Notes under the pieces: model-generated
Databases searched by the model: none
What the model saw: the letters and a program-made list of their open reading frames with translations, nothing else
What the model was told of the DNA's origin: nothing
Shown here: positions 1 through 8,948 of the stretch, one piece after another
Layout of the letters: every line of letters starts with the position of its first letter
Position numbering within the stretch: the first letter of the stretch is position 1
Translations under genes and position numbers: made by a program
NCBI GenBank assembly: GCA_035548375.1
Contig: DASZTG010000065.1
Location: 1 to 64,000, forward strand
From: JACQAP01 sp035548375
Lineage (GTDB): Bacteria > Pseudomonadota > Gammaproteobacteria > Burkholderiales > JACQAP01
Length of the DNA: 64,000 nucleotides
Direction of reading: 5' to 3'

Positions 1-761
1 AGTGCGAGGGTCCTGGCTTCGATGAGGCACTCACGACAGCGAAGTTCGTCTACGCAGTGCCGAACTACTCCAACCCCACCGGCGCGCTGGTGCCGCAATC
101 ACAACGCCTGGCATTGCTGGAAAAAGTGCGCGCCGCGGGCACCTGGCTGCTGGAGGACGATCCCTATCACTCGATTCATTTCGACGGCGAGCCTGGGCCG
201 GACATCATCGAGTCGGACGCCGTGCGATACCCGGACGGCTACGACGGGCCGGTGATCTATCTCGGCACCCTGTCCAAGAGCATCGTGCCGGGACTGCGCG
301 TGGGCTGGGCTGTCGCCGCGCCCGGCATGATCGAAAACCTGGCGCTCGCCAAGCAATCGTCGGACATGTGCAGCAGCCTGTTGACCCAGGCCACGGCGCT
401 GGAGCTCATGGAAAGCGGCTTCGACCTCACGCATTCGCATTCCATCAATGAGCTCTATCGCGAGCGGCGCGACGTGCTGTGCCGGGAAGCGGCCGCGCGC
501 ATCGGCGAATGGTTCGAGTGGGAAGTGCCGGCCGGCGGCATGTTCGTCTGGATGCGTGCAAAGGACGCACGCATCGATACCGATGCGCTCTATCAAGTCG
601 CGCTGGAAGAAAAGGTCGCGTTCGTGCCGGGCAGCGTGTTCGATCCCGATGGGCGGGATCGCGCCTGCATGCGCGTCAACTTCACGCGCAGCACGCCCGA
701 GGTCATCGCCGAGGGCGTCAAACGCTTGGAGAAGGCGGTCAAGCGTTACCTGCATCGGTAA
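1..761 (+). CDS. PLP-dependent aminotransferase, class I/II fold (5' end missing)
   Basis: The reading frame is open from the left edge (codons start at base 3), so the N-terminus lies outside the window. The visible part holds the cofactor region of a fold-type I aminotransferase: an NYSNPTG substrate/PLP motif near bases 63-83, a DDPYH stretch, and SKSIVPGLRVGW, in which the Lys encoded at 276-278 should form the Schiff base with PLP. The C-terminal small domain is complete and ends in a basic helix. The spacing and the S-K-S-hydrophobic-P-G-x-R-x-G-W motif fit the 2-aminoadipate/MocR-type aminotransferase subgroup. Whether a GntR-type DNA-binding domain precedes it (a MocR regulator) cannot be told here, and the substrate is unknown. 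Confidence 0.85.
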   Translation, partial: CEGPGFDEALTTAKFVYAVPNYSNPTGALVPQSQRLALLEKVRAAGTWLLEDDPYHSIHFDGEPGPDIIESDAVRYPDGYDGPVIYLGTLSKSIVPGLRVGWAVAAPGMIENLALAKQSSDMCSSLLTQATALELMESGFDLTHSHSINELYRERRDVLCREAAARIGEWFEWEVPAGGMFVWMRAKDARIDTDALYQVALEEKVAFVPGSVFDPDGRDRACMRVNFTRSTPEVIAEGVKRLEKAVKRYLHR

Positions 762-927
762 GACCAGCGCTTCTCCGCCTTCGTCTCCTGCCATCACCCG
801 ATGCAGGAGCTGTAATTCCTTCCTTCGCCTGTAAATCGGGAATTAGGCCTCAAGAATTCGCCGACGATATCGATATTGATAGTGCCGGGGTCGTTTCTTT
901 GGCAACTAACTAGAATAAGGAAAAGAA

Positions 928-1983
928 ATGAAATATCAGCATGGCTTCATTGCGGTGCTGTTGTGCGCGTCGGTTGCAGGGTGCGGGGGTGATGGCGGCG
1001 GGGCCGCGCCTGCGTCGAATGCTCCAGCAGGCCCTGCCGCATCGACCACGTTGTCATCCAGCGTTTCGTCGCTGGCGTTGTCGGTGACCGGACTCACCGA
1101 ATATGGCGTGAGCGGCACGCCTTCCAGCGGGCTGGCGAGGACGATCACGATTACCAATACGGGAAGCGCGGCTGCCAACGGACTGACGGCCACACCTTCG
1201 ACCGCTTTGCCGAGCGGCACGGCCATTACATCGAATACCTGCGCCAGCACTCTGGCACCTGGCGCGAGCTGCGCCATCACCATCACGCCAGGCAATACGC
1301 CCAATTCAGCACCCGGACCGACCGCACCTACGCCCGTAAATCTGAATGTTTCGGGCAGCAATACGAACACGGTCGGAGTTTCGATCCTGGTGCTGACTTA
1401 CGGCAACGTCTACCAATCCGGCTATATATTTGCCGTCGACGACACCACGCCGACCACCGGCAGCATAGGTGGCAAGGTCGCAGCGCTGGTGGATCAGTCC
1501 GGCAACATGGTGTGGCAAACCGCGTTCAATGCCATTCCCGGCATAAACGAGACTTCGGTTGCTTCATCCACCAGTTGCGACGGAAACCGGGACGGGGCAT
1601 GTAACACGCAAAAGATCGTGGCGCAATATTCGTCAGATCCCGCTAACAGCTACGCTGCGGGTCTGTGTACGCAGTTGATCGACACGCGGTCGGACTGGTA
1701 TCTGCCCGCAATATGCGAACTGGGCTACGACACTACTGGCAGCAACACGGGTTGCGGAACGTCTTCCACCCCGACGGTGCAGAACATGCAGTCGAATCTA
1801 GAGGACCTTTCGGTCGCAGGCGGCCCCAATGGAAATTTCTACTGGAGTTCCACCGAGTATTCGTCTATTCCTAATATCGACGTTTGGTTGCAGGATTTTC
1901 AAACCGGGGGTGCGAGCGGCCAGTTAGTTGCTAACAAGGGCAACAATCTTCTTGTTCGCTGCGCGCGTACATTGACGCCTTGA
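928..1983 (+). CDS. DUF1566 (Lcl C-terminal-like) domain lipoprotein
   Basis: This is a 351-aa exported lipoprotein. A short hydrophobic signal ends in the lipobox SVAGC (Cys19), followed by a Gly/Ala/Pro-rich linker. Residues ~60-150 look like a beta-rich, Ser/Thr/Asn-rich domain with a TITNTGS motif and a Cys pair (NTCAS...GASCAITITP), as in bacterial surface Ig-like or choice-of-anchor modules. The C-terminal half carries DUF1566 landmarks: a WYLPAICEL segment, FYWSSTEY, and a terminal LVRCAR. The start is supported by AAGGA six bases upstream of ATG 928. It stands alone between the aminotransferase and modE. A role at the cell surface is inferred; no function is known. Confidence 0.8.
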   Translation: MKYQHGFIAVLLCASVAGCGGDGGGAAPASNAPAGPAASTTLSSSVSSLALSVTGLTEYGVSGTPSSGLARTITITNTGSAAANGLTATPSTALPSGTAITSNTCASTLAPGASCAITITPGNTPNSAPGPTAPTPVNLNVSGSNTNTVGVSILVLTYGNVYQSGYIFAVDDTTPTTGSIGGKVAALVDQSGNMVWQTAFNAIPGINETSVASSTSCDGNRDGACNTQKIVAQYSSDPANSYAAGLCTQLIDTRSDWYLPAICELGYDTTGSNTGCGTSSTPTVQNMQSNLEDLSVAGGPNGNFYWSSTEYSSIPNIDVWLQDFQTGGASGQLVANKGNNLLVRCARTLTP

Positions 1984-1990
1984 TAGAACA

Positions 1991-2809
1991 TCACGCGAAC
2001 GTCGTGAGTATCACGCTCGATGCCGGAAACGCCGCGGTGACCGGCATGCCGACTTTCAATCCCAGCGAAGCGGCGTCCTCGCTTGTGATGACCGCCGTCA
2101 CGTGCCGCACGCGCGCCAGCGGCACGTCGACGACTACCTCCGTGTTGGCCGGTCCCTTGTTGAGGCGGCTCACGGAACCTGCCAGGTAATTGGTGTCCGC
2201 GGACTTCCTGAATTTGCCCGCCAGCAGCATTACCGCCGGGGCTTTCACGAGTGCTACGACTTCGCGGCCGGACACGAGCTCGAGGCGCTTCACCGATTCC
2301 GCGGTCACTTGCGCTTGGATTTCGAAATCGTCGCCGACCGACAGGTAGACCTGCGCGTCCACCGCATCGGCGACGACGCGCGACACCGTGCCGACGAACT
2401 GGTTGCGAGCGCTGGAGCGCAGCGTGATCCTTTTCAGCAGCCGCTGGAACGCGGCTTTGTCCGTGGCTTCGATTTCGCCGGATTCGCGATAGAGCTGGTC
2501 CATCGCCGCCTGATATTCGCCTTCGACCGCGTGGAACATCGCAACCAGCTTGCGGCCGTATTCAGTCAGCGCGGTGCCGCCGCCACCGGTGCCGCCTATG
2601 CTCCTGAGGAGGACGGGCTCGTCTGCCAGGTTGTTCAAATCCTCCAGCGCGTCCCAGGCCGCCTTGTACGACATCGGAATGCTGCGCGCGGCTTTTGAGA
2701 TCGAGCCCTGCTTGTCGATGGCTTCGAGCAGCCGGATGCGGTTGCAGCCCAGGAATGCCCCGAACTCGGTTTCGAGCTGGAGGCGGGCCTGCAGTTTGCG
2801 CTTTGCCAT
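1991..2809 (-). CDS. modE: ModE-type molybdate-responsive transcriptional regulator
   Basis: The 272-aa product has the full ModE layout. An N-terminal winged-helix domain (~1-115) carries the characteristic GSISKAAR...MSYKAAWDAL recognition region and a Gly-rich GGTGGGG wing. Two C-terminal Mop/TOBE domains (~130-200 and ~203-270) each begin with an S-A-(R/D)-N/T-x-hydrophobic motif and bind molybdate in the family. ATG 2809 gives the family's expected N-terminus and length; the frame stays open far upstream only as antisense of an RND gene. It is divergent from a di-Mop protein, and a ModE-like operator lies 14-41 bases upstream of its start, so autoregulation is likely. No modABC transporter is visible here. 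Confidence 0.92.
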   Translation of the reverse strand: MAKRKLQARLQLETEFGAFLGCNRIRLLEAIDKQGSISKAARSIPMSYKAAWDALEDLNNLADEPVLLRSIGGTGGGGTALTEYGRKLVAMFHAVEGEYQAAMDQLYRESGEIEATDKAAFQRLLKRITLRSSARNQFVGTVSRVVADAVDAQVYLSVGDDFEIQAQVTAESVKRLELVSGREVVALVKAPAVMLLAGKFRKSADTNYLAGSVSRLNKGPANTEVVVDVPLARVRHVTAVITSEDAASLGLKVGMPVTAAFPASSVILTTFA

Positions 2810-2822
2810 CGGGAGACGTGCT

Positions 2823-2850
2823 TTCGTTATGTAAAACAATATACAACGAT
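2823..2850. promoter_or_regulatory. Putative ModE operator between modE and the di-Mop gene
   Basis: An imperfect palindrome lies here: left arm CGTTATGTA (2825-2833), a 6-bp spacer, right arm TATACAACG (2840-2848), extended to TATACAACGAT. As I recall it, the E. coli ModE consensus has TCGNTATATA and TATATAACGA arms about 6 bp apart. The right arm differs from it at one position and the left at about two. The site sits just upstream of modE and overlaps AT-rich sequence that could be its -10 region. It lies about 150 bases from the divergent GTG start at 3002. Binding is inferred from the match and the context. Confidence 0.75.
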
Positions 2851-3001
2851 TGCGCGTCGAACCGTAAACCAGGCTGGATCGCCTGCGATGTGGAGCGCTA
2901 CGATGGAAAGTGGCTGGCGGGGTCGGGCGACGAAGTGATGTGCCTTGCGCGTTGCACCGGCCATTTGGGAGGTTTCCCTTGCTCATTCTGGGGAGTCGCA
3001 C

Positions 3002-3430
3002 GTGAAAATCAGCGCGTGCAACCAGCTCGAAGGCATGATCTCGGCGGTGAACGCCGAACCGGTCAGCACCGAAGTCACCATCGACCTTGCCGGCGGCGAC
3101 AAGATCGTCGCGGTCGTCACCAGCGAGAGCGCGAAGAAACTCGGCCTGGCGAAGGGCAGGAAGGCGATCGGCCTGGTCAAGGCTCCGCTCGTCACGCTGC
3201 TCACGGATGCCGGCGGCTACAAATTCAGCGCACGCAACCAGCTTTCCGGCGTCGTCACGAATGTCACCAGGGGGGCGGTCAATAGCGAAGTCTCGCTGAA
3301 GCTCGCGGGCGGCAGCACGATTTCCGCAGTCGTCACCAATGAAGCTGTCGCGGAACTGCAGCTCGCAACGGGGAAGAATGCCACGGCCTTGATCAAGGCG
3401 AGTTACGTCATCGTAGGCGTCGCCGGCTAG
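3002..3430 (+). CDS. modG: Di-Mop (TOBE) molybdate-binding protein, ModG/molbindin-like
   Basis: A 142-aa cytoplasmic protein built from two tandem ~68-residue Mop domains, each with the (K/R)-x-S-A-(C/R)-N-Q-L-x-G motif followed by an EVT/EVS-L-K/D-L-A-G-G strand. Di-Mop proteins of this size (ModG) store or buffer molybdate. The start is taken as GTG 3002 because GGGGAG lies seven bases upstream and the first Mop motif begins at once; an in-frame ATG at 2945 would add 19 residues that do not fit the family. It is divergent from modE and probably under its control. Its stop codon shares the tetranucleotide CTAG (3427-3430) with the convergent RND gene. Confidence 0.88.
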   Translation: MKISACNQLEGMISAVNAEPVSTEVTIDLAGGDKIVAVVTSESAKKLGLAKGRKAIGLVKAPLVTLLTDAGGYKFSARNQLSGVVTNVTRGAVNSEVSLKLAGGSTISAVVTNEAVAELQLATGKNATALIKASYVIVGVAG

Positions 3431-6400
3431 GTACTCGCGGCATCGGCTGCGGGCAAACTCCTGTCGCGACTGTGCACCCACAGGTAAAGCGTCGGCAGCA
3501 CCAGCAGCGTTAGCAACGTCGCCGAAACCAGCCCGCCGATCACGACGATGGCGAGCGGCCGTTGCGTTTCCGAGCCGATGGCGTGCGAGAGCGCCATCGG
3601 CAGCAGGCCCAGCATCGCCAGCAGGGCCGTCATCAGCACCGTGCGCAGCCGGTCGAGCGAGCCCTCGTAAACCGCGTCGTACAGGCTGGCTCCGCGCTCG
3701 CGCAGGCGACCGAAGTGCGACAGCATGACCACGCCGTTCAGCACCGCCTGGCCGAACAGCGCGATGAAGCCGATCGCCGCAGACACCGACAGCGGGATGC
3801 CGCTTGCCAGCAGCGCGAAGATGCCGCCGACCATCGCGAACGGGATGTTGGCGATGATCAGCGTCGCGTCGCGCAGCGACTGGAAGGCGTTGAACAGCAG
3901 CACGAAGATGATGAAGATCGACAGCGGCACCACCCACGCCAGGCGTTTCATCGCGCGTTCCTGGTTCTCGAACTCGCCCGACCACATGACCTGGTAGCCG
4001 ACCGGCAGCGTGACGGCGGCTGACACGCGCTGCTGCATGTCGCGCACGACGCTGCCCATGTCGCGTCCGGCAATAAACACGCCCACGGAAAGCACGCGCC
4101 TGCCGTTCTCGCGCGCGATGTCCATCGCGCCGCTTTCGACGCGAAAGCTCGCCACCTGCGAAAGCGGGATGAAGGCGCCGTCGGGAGTGGCCACCGGCAA
4201 TTGCTCGAGCCGCGCGGGCTCGCGCTCTTTTTCCTCCAGCCGCAGCATCAGCGAATACCTGCGCTCGTCTTCCCAGATCGACGTCATCTCCTTGCCGCCG
4301 AGCGCGGTCTCGATGACATCCTCCACGTCGCCGACGTTCAGGCCATAGCGCGCCGCCCGCGCGCGATCGATCTCGATGCGAAATTGCGGCAGTTGGCCGT
4401 CGCGGTCTATGAATGCCCGCGACACGCCGTCGACCTTGTGGATTTCCTCGACGACCTTGCGCCCGATCGCGTTGAGCTTGGCGAGGTCGTCGCCGACGAC
4501 CTTGATGACGATCTGGCCGTCGACTTGCGAAATGCTCTCGAGCACGTTGTCGCGGATCGGTTGCGAGAAGCTGACCTCGACGCCGGGTATCTCGTCCACC
4601 GCGTCGTCGAGCTGCTCCAGTATGGATTCTTTCGTGATGCCCGGCCGCCACTCCGCCTCCGGCTTGAGCGCGACCAGCGCCTCGACCTGGCTCGTCAGCT
4701 TGGGATCGGTGCCGTCTTCCGGGCGCCCGAGCTTGGAGTAGACGCTTTGCACTTCCGGCGTGCGGCGCAGGATGTCGCGCAAGTGGCGCACCTGCAGCGC
4801 CGCTTCGCTCGTCGAGATGCTGGGTTCGAGTTGCACGTTGACCCAGATGCTGCCTTCGTTCAGTTCGGGCAGGAACTCCGTGCCCAGCCGCGCGGCGGCA
4901 AGTCCGCTGGCGATCAGCGCGCCGGCCGCCGCGGCGAAGAGCGTCTTGCGATGACCCAGCGCCCACGCCAGCGCCGGCGCGTAGACCGCCTTGCATGCGT
5001 GCAGCAGGCGGTTCTCGCCGTGCGGATGCTTGTGGCCGCCGAGAAGCCACAGGCACAGCAGCGGCACCAGGGTGAGCGAAACGAGCAGCGAGGCGACGAG
5101 CGCGGAGGTGACCGACCAGGCCATCGGCGCGAAGATGCGGCCTTCCTGGCGCTGCAGCGTGAAGATCGGGATGTGCGCGGCGATGATGATGATCATCGAG
5201 AAGAACGTCGGGCGCCCGACTTCCGTCGCGGATTGCAGGACGGATTCGAAGCGCTCGGAGCGGCCGGCGGCAGCGGGCAGCCTGGATAGCTGCTGGAAAA
5301 TGTGCTCGACCACGATCACGGCGCCGTCGACGATGATGCCGAAGTCCATGGCGCCCAGCGACAGCAGGTTGGCGGGGATGCCGACGATGCGCAGGCCGAG
5401 GAAAGTGCCGAGCAACGCCAGCGGGATGACGCCGGCAACGATGGCGGCGGCGCGCGCATTGGACAGGAACAGGTAGAGCACGAGGCAAACAAGCAGCGCA
5501 CCTTCGACGAGGTTGGTGAACACCGTCCTGAGCGTCCTCTCGATCAGCCAGGTGCGGTCGTAGAAGGGCACGATCTTCACGCCCGGCGGCAGTTGCGATT
5601 TGTTGATGTCGCTTATGCGCTGCTTGAGCGCTTCCAGCACGACCGACGGGTTTTCGCCCTTGCGCATCAGCACCACGCCGTAGACGATGTCGTCGTTGTC
5701 GTCCTGGCCGGCCTGTCCCTGGCGCTGCAGCGCGCCTACGCCCACGCGCGCGATGTCGCGCACCAGCACGGGGACGCCCTTGCTCTGCGTCACCACCACG
5801 TTCTCGACGTCGGCCGCCGAGCGCAGCAGGCCGATCCCGCGGATCAGGAACTGCTGGCTGCCGTGCTCGACGTAGCCTCCGCCTGCGTTGGCGTTGGAGC
5901 GCCCGAGCGCGGTGGCGAGCTGCTGCAAGGTGATTTTCAGATAGCGCATGCGCTGCAGGTTGGGCTGCACCTCGTAGGTTTTCACCAGTCCGCCGAAACT
6001 CACCACGTCGGCCACGCCGGGCACGGTTTTCAATTGCCGCTCCATCACCCAGTCCTGCAGCGTGCGCAGGTCGGTCGGCGACAGGTTGTCCGCCTGCACG
6101 CGGTAGCGGAAGATTTCGCTGATGGCGGAGGTGAGCGGGGCCATGTCCGGGTGCACGCCGTCGGGCAGGTCGACGTCATGCAGGCGTTCGGCGACGAGCT
6201 GGCGCGAGAAGTAGTCGCCCGCGCTGTCGTTGAACGTGACGACCTGGTAGGACAGGCCGAACTGCGTGTGCGAGAACAGGCGGACCGCGTTCGGGATGCC
6301 CGACAGGGCGACCTCGAGCGGCACCGTGACCTGCTTCTCCACCTCCTCGGCGGCGTGCCCCGGATAAAGCGTGATGACGGTGACCTGCGTGTCGGTCACG

Positions 6401-6522
6401 TCCGGAAAGGCTTCGACCGGCAGGTTCTTGAAGGCCACGAGCCCGCCGGCCACGAAGATGAACAGCCCGAGCACGACGAGCAGGGGCTGGCCGAGCGCGA
6501 TCGCGATAAGGCGCTTGATCAT
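3427..6522 (-). CDS. Heavy-metal RND efflux pump, CzcA/CnrA-like inner-membrane subunit
   Basis: This 1031-aa proton-driven pump is the third gene of a minus-strand outer-membrane/adaptor/RND operon. It has the RND architecture: TM1 at ~8-30, the signature FPDVTDTQV at ~39-47, a large periplasmic loop, TM2-6 (~335-530), a second loop and TM7-12 near the C-terminus. TM4 contains DFGIIVDGAVIVVE with Asp393, Asp399 and Glu406. This matches the D-x5-D-x6-E relay of CzcA-type (divalent cation, HME1-like) pumps rather than CusA-type ones. It starts 12 bases after the adaptor stop. Zn/Co/Cd/Ni export is therefore favoured, but the actual metal is not shown. Confidence 0.9.
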   Translation of the reverse strand: MIKRLIAIALGQPLLVVLGLFIFVAGGLVAFKNLPVEAFPDVTDTQVTVITLYPGHAAEEVEKQVTVPLEVALSGIPNAVRLFSHTQFGLSYQVVTFNDSAGDYFSRQLVAERLHDVDLPDGVHPDMAPLTSAISEIFRYRVQADNLSPTDLRTLQDWVMERQLKTVPGVADVVSFGGLVKTYEVQPNLQRMRYLKITLQQLATALGRSNANAGGGYVEHGSQQFLIRGIGLLRSAADVENVVVTQSKGVPVLVRDIARVGVGALQRQGQAGQDDNDDIVYGVVLMRKGENPSVVLEALKQRISDINKSQLPPGVKIVPFYDRTWLIERTLRTVFTNLVEGALLVCLVLYLFLSNARAAAIVAGVIPLALLGTFLGLRIVGIPANLLSLGAMDFGIIVDGAVIVVEHIFQQLSRLPAAAGRSERFESVLQSATEVGRPTFFSMIIIIAAHIPIFTLQRQEGRIFAPMAWSVTSALVASLLVSLTLVPLLCLWLLGGHKHPHGENRLLHACKAVYAPALAWALGHRKTLFAAAAGALIASGLAAARLGTEFLPELNEGSIWVNVQLEPSISTSEAALQVRHLRDILRRTPEVQSVYSKLGRPEDGTDPKLTSQVEALVALKPEAEWRPGITKESILEQLDDAVDEIPGVEVSFSQPIRDNVLESISQVDGQIVIKVVGDDLAKLNAIGRKVVEEIHKVDGVSRAFIDRDGQLPQFRIEIDRARAARYGLNVGDVEDVIETALGGKEMTSIWEDERRYSLMLRLEEKEREPARLEQLPVATPDGAFIPLSQVASFRVESGAMDIARENGRRVLSVGVFIAGRDMGSVVRDMQQRVSAAVTLPVGYQVMWSGEFENQERAMKRLAWVVPLSIFIIFVLLFNAFQSLRDATLIIANIPFAMVGGIFALLASGIPLSVSAAIGFIALFGQAVLNGVVMLSHFGRLRERGASLYDAVYEGSLDRLRTVLMTALLAMLGLLPMALSHAIGSETQRPLAIVVIGGLVSATLLTLLVLPTLYLWVHSRDRSLPAADAAST

Positions 6523-6534
6523 GCCGGCGTTGCG

Positions 6535-7656
6535 TCAGTGCCGGGCGGAGAGGATCTGCTGCAGCAGCAGCGCGCCTTCCGTGACGACCTTGTCGCCGGC
6601 CGCGAGGCCCTTCCTGACGCGCAGCGTGCCGAAACCGCCTTCCTCGACTTCCAGCGGGCGGCGCACATAGCGGCCCGCGCCCTCGTCAACGAACGCGTAA
6701 TAGCGGTCGCCGATCAGCAGGGCGGCGGCGGCGGGCATGCGCAAGGTGTCCGCGCGTGCCAGCGTGGCTTCGGCAGTGACATACATCTCCGCGCGCAGCT
6801 TGCGGTCGCGGTTGTCGATCCCGGCGCGCGCCTGCACGGCATGGGTGACAGGGTCGAGAAACGCCGCGACATGGTCGATTTTCGCGTCGAACACGGCGTC
6901 GGCCCAGGTTGGCGTGCGCACCCGCACCGTCATGCCGGGACGAAAGGCTTCGGCCAGGTTTTCCGGCACGTCGATCAGCACCCACAAGTGCGACGGATCG
7001 CTGATCACAAACAGCGATGGCGTACCCGGCTGGGCCTGGTCCGGTCGCACTTCCTGGCCGGGGTTGACGTTGCTCTCGACGACCAGGCCACCGATCGGCG
7101 CGGCAAGCTTGAACTGCTGGTCGACCGATTGGCTGGCGCCGAACAGTTTCTCGCGCGCCAGCGTGCGGTCGCGCTCGGCCTGCGCGCGCTCGAGGTCAGC
7201 ACCTGCGGCCTGGAAATCCTTCAGCGCGATCACGCCGGCGTCGTACAGCTCGGCCGCGCGTGCGCGATTCTTTTCGGCGAGCGCGTAGTCGGCCTGGGCC
7301 TTGCGCACTTCCGCCTGCGCCTGGCCGAAGTCCGGCGAGGACACCAGCGCGATGGTCTGGCCTGCGCGCACGGCGTCGCCCGGCTTGACCCGGACCTCGA
7401 CGATGCGTCCGGCCACCGGCGAGAACACGCGCGAAGTGCGGGTTTCGTCCCAGGCGATGCGTCCGGGCACGGCGACGGCGCGCCCGGCCTCGGGCTCGAC
7501 CGCCACGCTGGAAAGCGCGGAGAGCTGCTTGCTGTCGCGGGGAAACACGATGTGATCACCTTGCGCGACCGGCTGCGGCGGTGGCGCCACTTCCGCCTTG
7601 CTGTTGCAGCCGCAGACGATGCAGGCGGTGACGATGCCGAGCAGCGCGGACTTCAT
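6535..7656 (-). CDS. RND efflux periplasmic adaptor lipoprotein (CzcB-like)
   Basis: A 373-aa membrane-fusion protein linking the RND pump to the outer-membrane channel. An N-terminal signal with lipobox IVCGC (Cys17) suggests lipidation and inner-membrane anchoring. The barrel-sandwich/lipoyl half GRIVEVRVKPGD (about residue 95) and its partner near residue 205 flank a coiled-coil hairpin rich in Ala/Glu/Arg, followed by beta-barrel and membrane-proximal domains. ATG 7656 overlaps the stop of the upstream channel gene (ATGA, 7653-7656), indicating translational coupling. There is no obvious His-rich metal-binding N-terminus. Confidence 0.9.
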   Translation of the reverse strand: MKSALLGIVTACIVCGCNSKAEVAPPPQPVAQGDHIVFPRDSKQLSALSSVAVEPEAGRAVAVPGRIAWDETRTSRVFSPVAGRIVEVRVKPGDAVRAGQTIALVSSPDFGQAQAEVRKAQADYALAEKNRARAAELYDAGVIALKDFQAAGADLERAQAERDRTLAREKLFGASQSVDQQFKLAAPIGGLVVESNVNPGQEVRPDQAQPGTPSLFVISDPSHLWVLIDVPENLAEAFRPGMTVRVRTPTWADAVFDAKIDHVAAFLDPVTHAVQARAGIDNRDRKLRAEMYVTAEATLARADTLRMPAAAALLIGDRYYAFVDEGAGRYVRRPLEVEEGGFGTLRVRKGLAAGDKVVTEGALLLQQILSARH

Positions 7657-8948
7657 GGCTTGTCGCTCCCCGCATCCGTGGTGGCGGCGCGCCATGCGGC
7701 CAACGCTTTCGCGTAATCGGCGTGCGCGGCCGCCGAATCGAGCTGCGTGGCGTTGAGTGCCCGGCGCGCGTCCAGCAGGTCCATCACGCCGAGCGCGCCG
7801 CGCTTGTAGGCGAATTCGGAAGCATCGGCAGCCTTGCGCGCGGAGGCGAGCAACTGGCCGTCGAAGCGCTCCACGCGGTCGCGCGCGGAAGCCAGGTCGC
7901 TCCAGGCATGCGCCACGTCGGCGCGCGCCAGCGCCCGCGCGCGTTCGACATTGTCCTGCGCGGCGTAGCGGTCGGCCTCGGCGCGCCGGATCTCGCCTTC
8001 ATATGTGTTGCCGAGGAACAGCGGCACGCTCACGCCGAAACCGATGGTGTTGTTCTGCTGCTGCCCGGGGAAATGCTCGAACTGGGCGAACACGGTGACG
8101 TCGCGCGAACGTTGCGCGGCGGCGAGTTGCGCCGCCTTGCCGGCCGCATCGGCGCGCGCAAGCGCGGCGCGCACGTCCGGGCGCGAATCGAGCGACGTGT
8201 CGCCCGGCATATTGGGCAACGGTTCGGGCGCCGGCCATGGATCGATCGCCTCGATCGCCGCCGCGCGGGCTTCCATGCCGATCAGGTAGGCGAGCGCGAC
8301 GCGCGCGCGTTCGAGGTCCGCCACGCTTTGCCGCAAGTCGTTCTCGGCGCGCAGCGAGTCGACGGAAATGCGCGACACGTCCGCCGAGGCGATGTCGCCG
8401 CTCTTGAGGCGAATGTTGGCCGCGTCGAGCGTCCGGCGAAAGGCAAGCACGGTTTCGGTGCCGATCGAGACCCGCTCACGCGCGAGGTGCACGTCGAGGT
8501 AAGTCTGGCGCAGCAACAGCATCTGCTGCCGGCGCATGTCGTCGAGGTCGGAATTCGCGGCCGCCACGTTATGGTCGGCGGCGGCGCTGCGCAACGCGCG
8601 CTTGTTGCCGCGCTCGATCGATTGCGACAGCTGCACCGACGAGTCCACGCTCTTGTCCCACGGCGAACCGGAGCCGAAGTTGCGCGGGTTGATGGACAGC
8701 GTCTGGAAAGACAGTTCCGGGTTAGGGCGCTGGCCGGCCGTGATGCGATCGGCTTGCGCGCCCTCCAGCGCCCGGCGCGACGCGATCAGCTCATGGTTGC
8801 GGTCCAGCAGCATCGCCTCCGCCGCCGGCATGGTCAGCGCGAACTGGCCGCCGTCGCCGTTCTCGATGGCGGCGCAAGTCGGGCTGGTCGCCAGCACCGC
8901 GACGACGAGGAGCGGTCCGGCAATGATCGGGATTGCAAGTATTTGCAT
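7653..8948 (-). CDS. TolC-family outer-membrane channel (CzcC-like)
   Basis: First gene of the minus-strand metal-efflux operon. The product (about 431 aa from ATG 8948) has a signal peptide ending near SPTCA and two TolC-type OEP repeats with long Ala/Arg/Asp-rich helices that form the periplasmic tunnel (NPELSFQTLSINPRN in the first half, VTVFAQFEHFPGQ in the second). ATG 8948 is preferred because it starts a clean signal peptide. A further in-frame ATG at 9062 would add 38 polar residues, and neither has a strong ribosome site. Its stop overlaps the adaptor start. The operon faces away from the second efflux operon. Confidence 0.85.
   Translation of the reverse strand: MQILAIPIIAGPLLVVAVLATSPTCAAIENGDGGQFALTMPAAEAMLLDRNHELIASRRALEGAQADRITAGQRPNPELSFQTLSINPRNFGSGSPWDKSVDSSVQLSQSIERGNKRALRSAAADHNVAAANSDLDDMRRQQMLLLRQTYLDVHLARERVSIGTETVLAFRRTLDAANIRLKSGDIASADVSRISVDSLRAENDLRQSVADLERARVALAYLIGMEARAAAIEAIDPWPAPEPLPNMPGDTSLDSRPDVRAALARADAAGKAAQLAAAQRSRDVTVFAQFEHFPGQQQNNTIGFGVSVPLFLGNTYEGEIRRAEADRYAAQDNVERARALARADVAHAWSDLASARDRVERFDGQLLASARKAADASEFAYKRGALGVMDLLDARRALNATQLDSAAAHADYAKALAAWRAATTDAGSDKP

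Noticed and set aside
1991..5488. Very long minus-strand frame continuing 5' of modE through the RND gene
   Set aside because: Only the last 272 codons resemble a protein family (ModE). The rest is an Arg/Ala-rich shadow of the RND pump in another frame, a common effect of high GC.
5302..7716. Open plus-strand frame of about 800 codons opposite the RND pump and adaptor
   Set aside because: Composition is Arg/His/Asp-rich without domains, and the opposite strand encodes clear RND and adaptor proteins with ATGA coupling.
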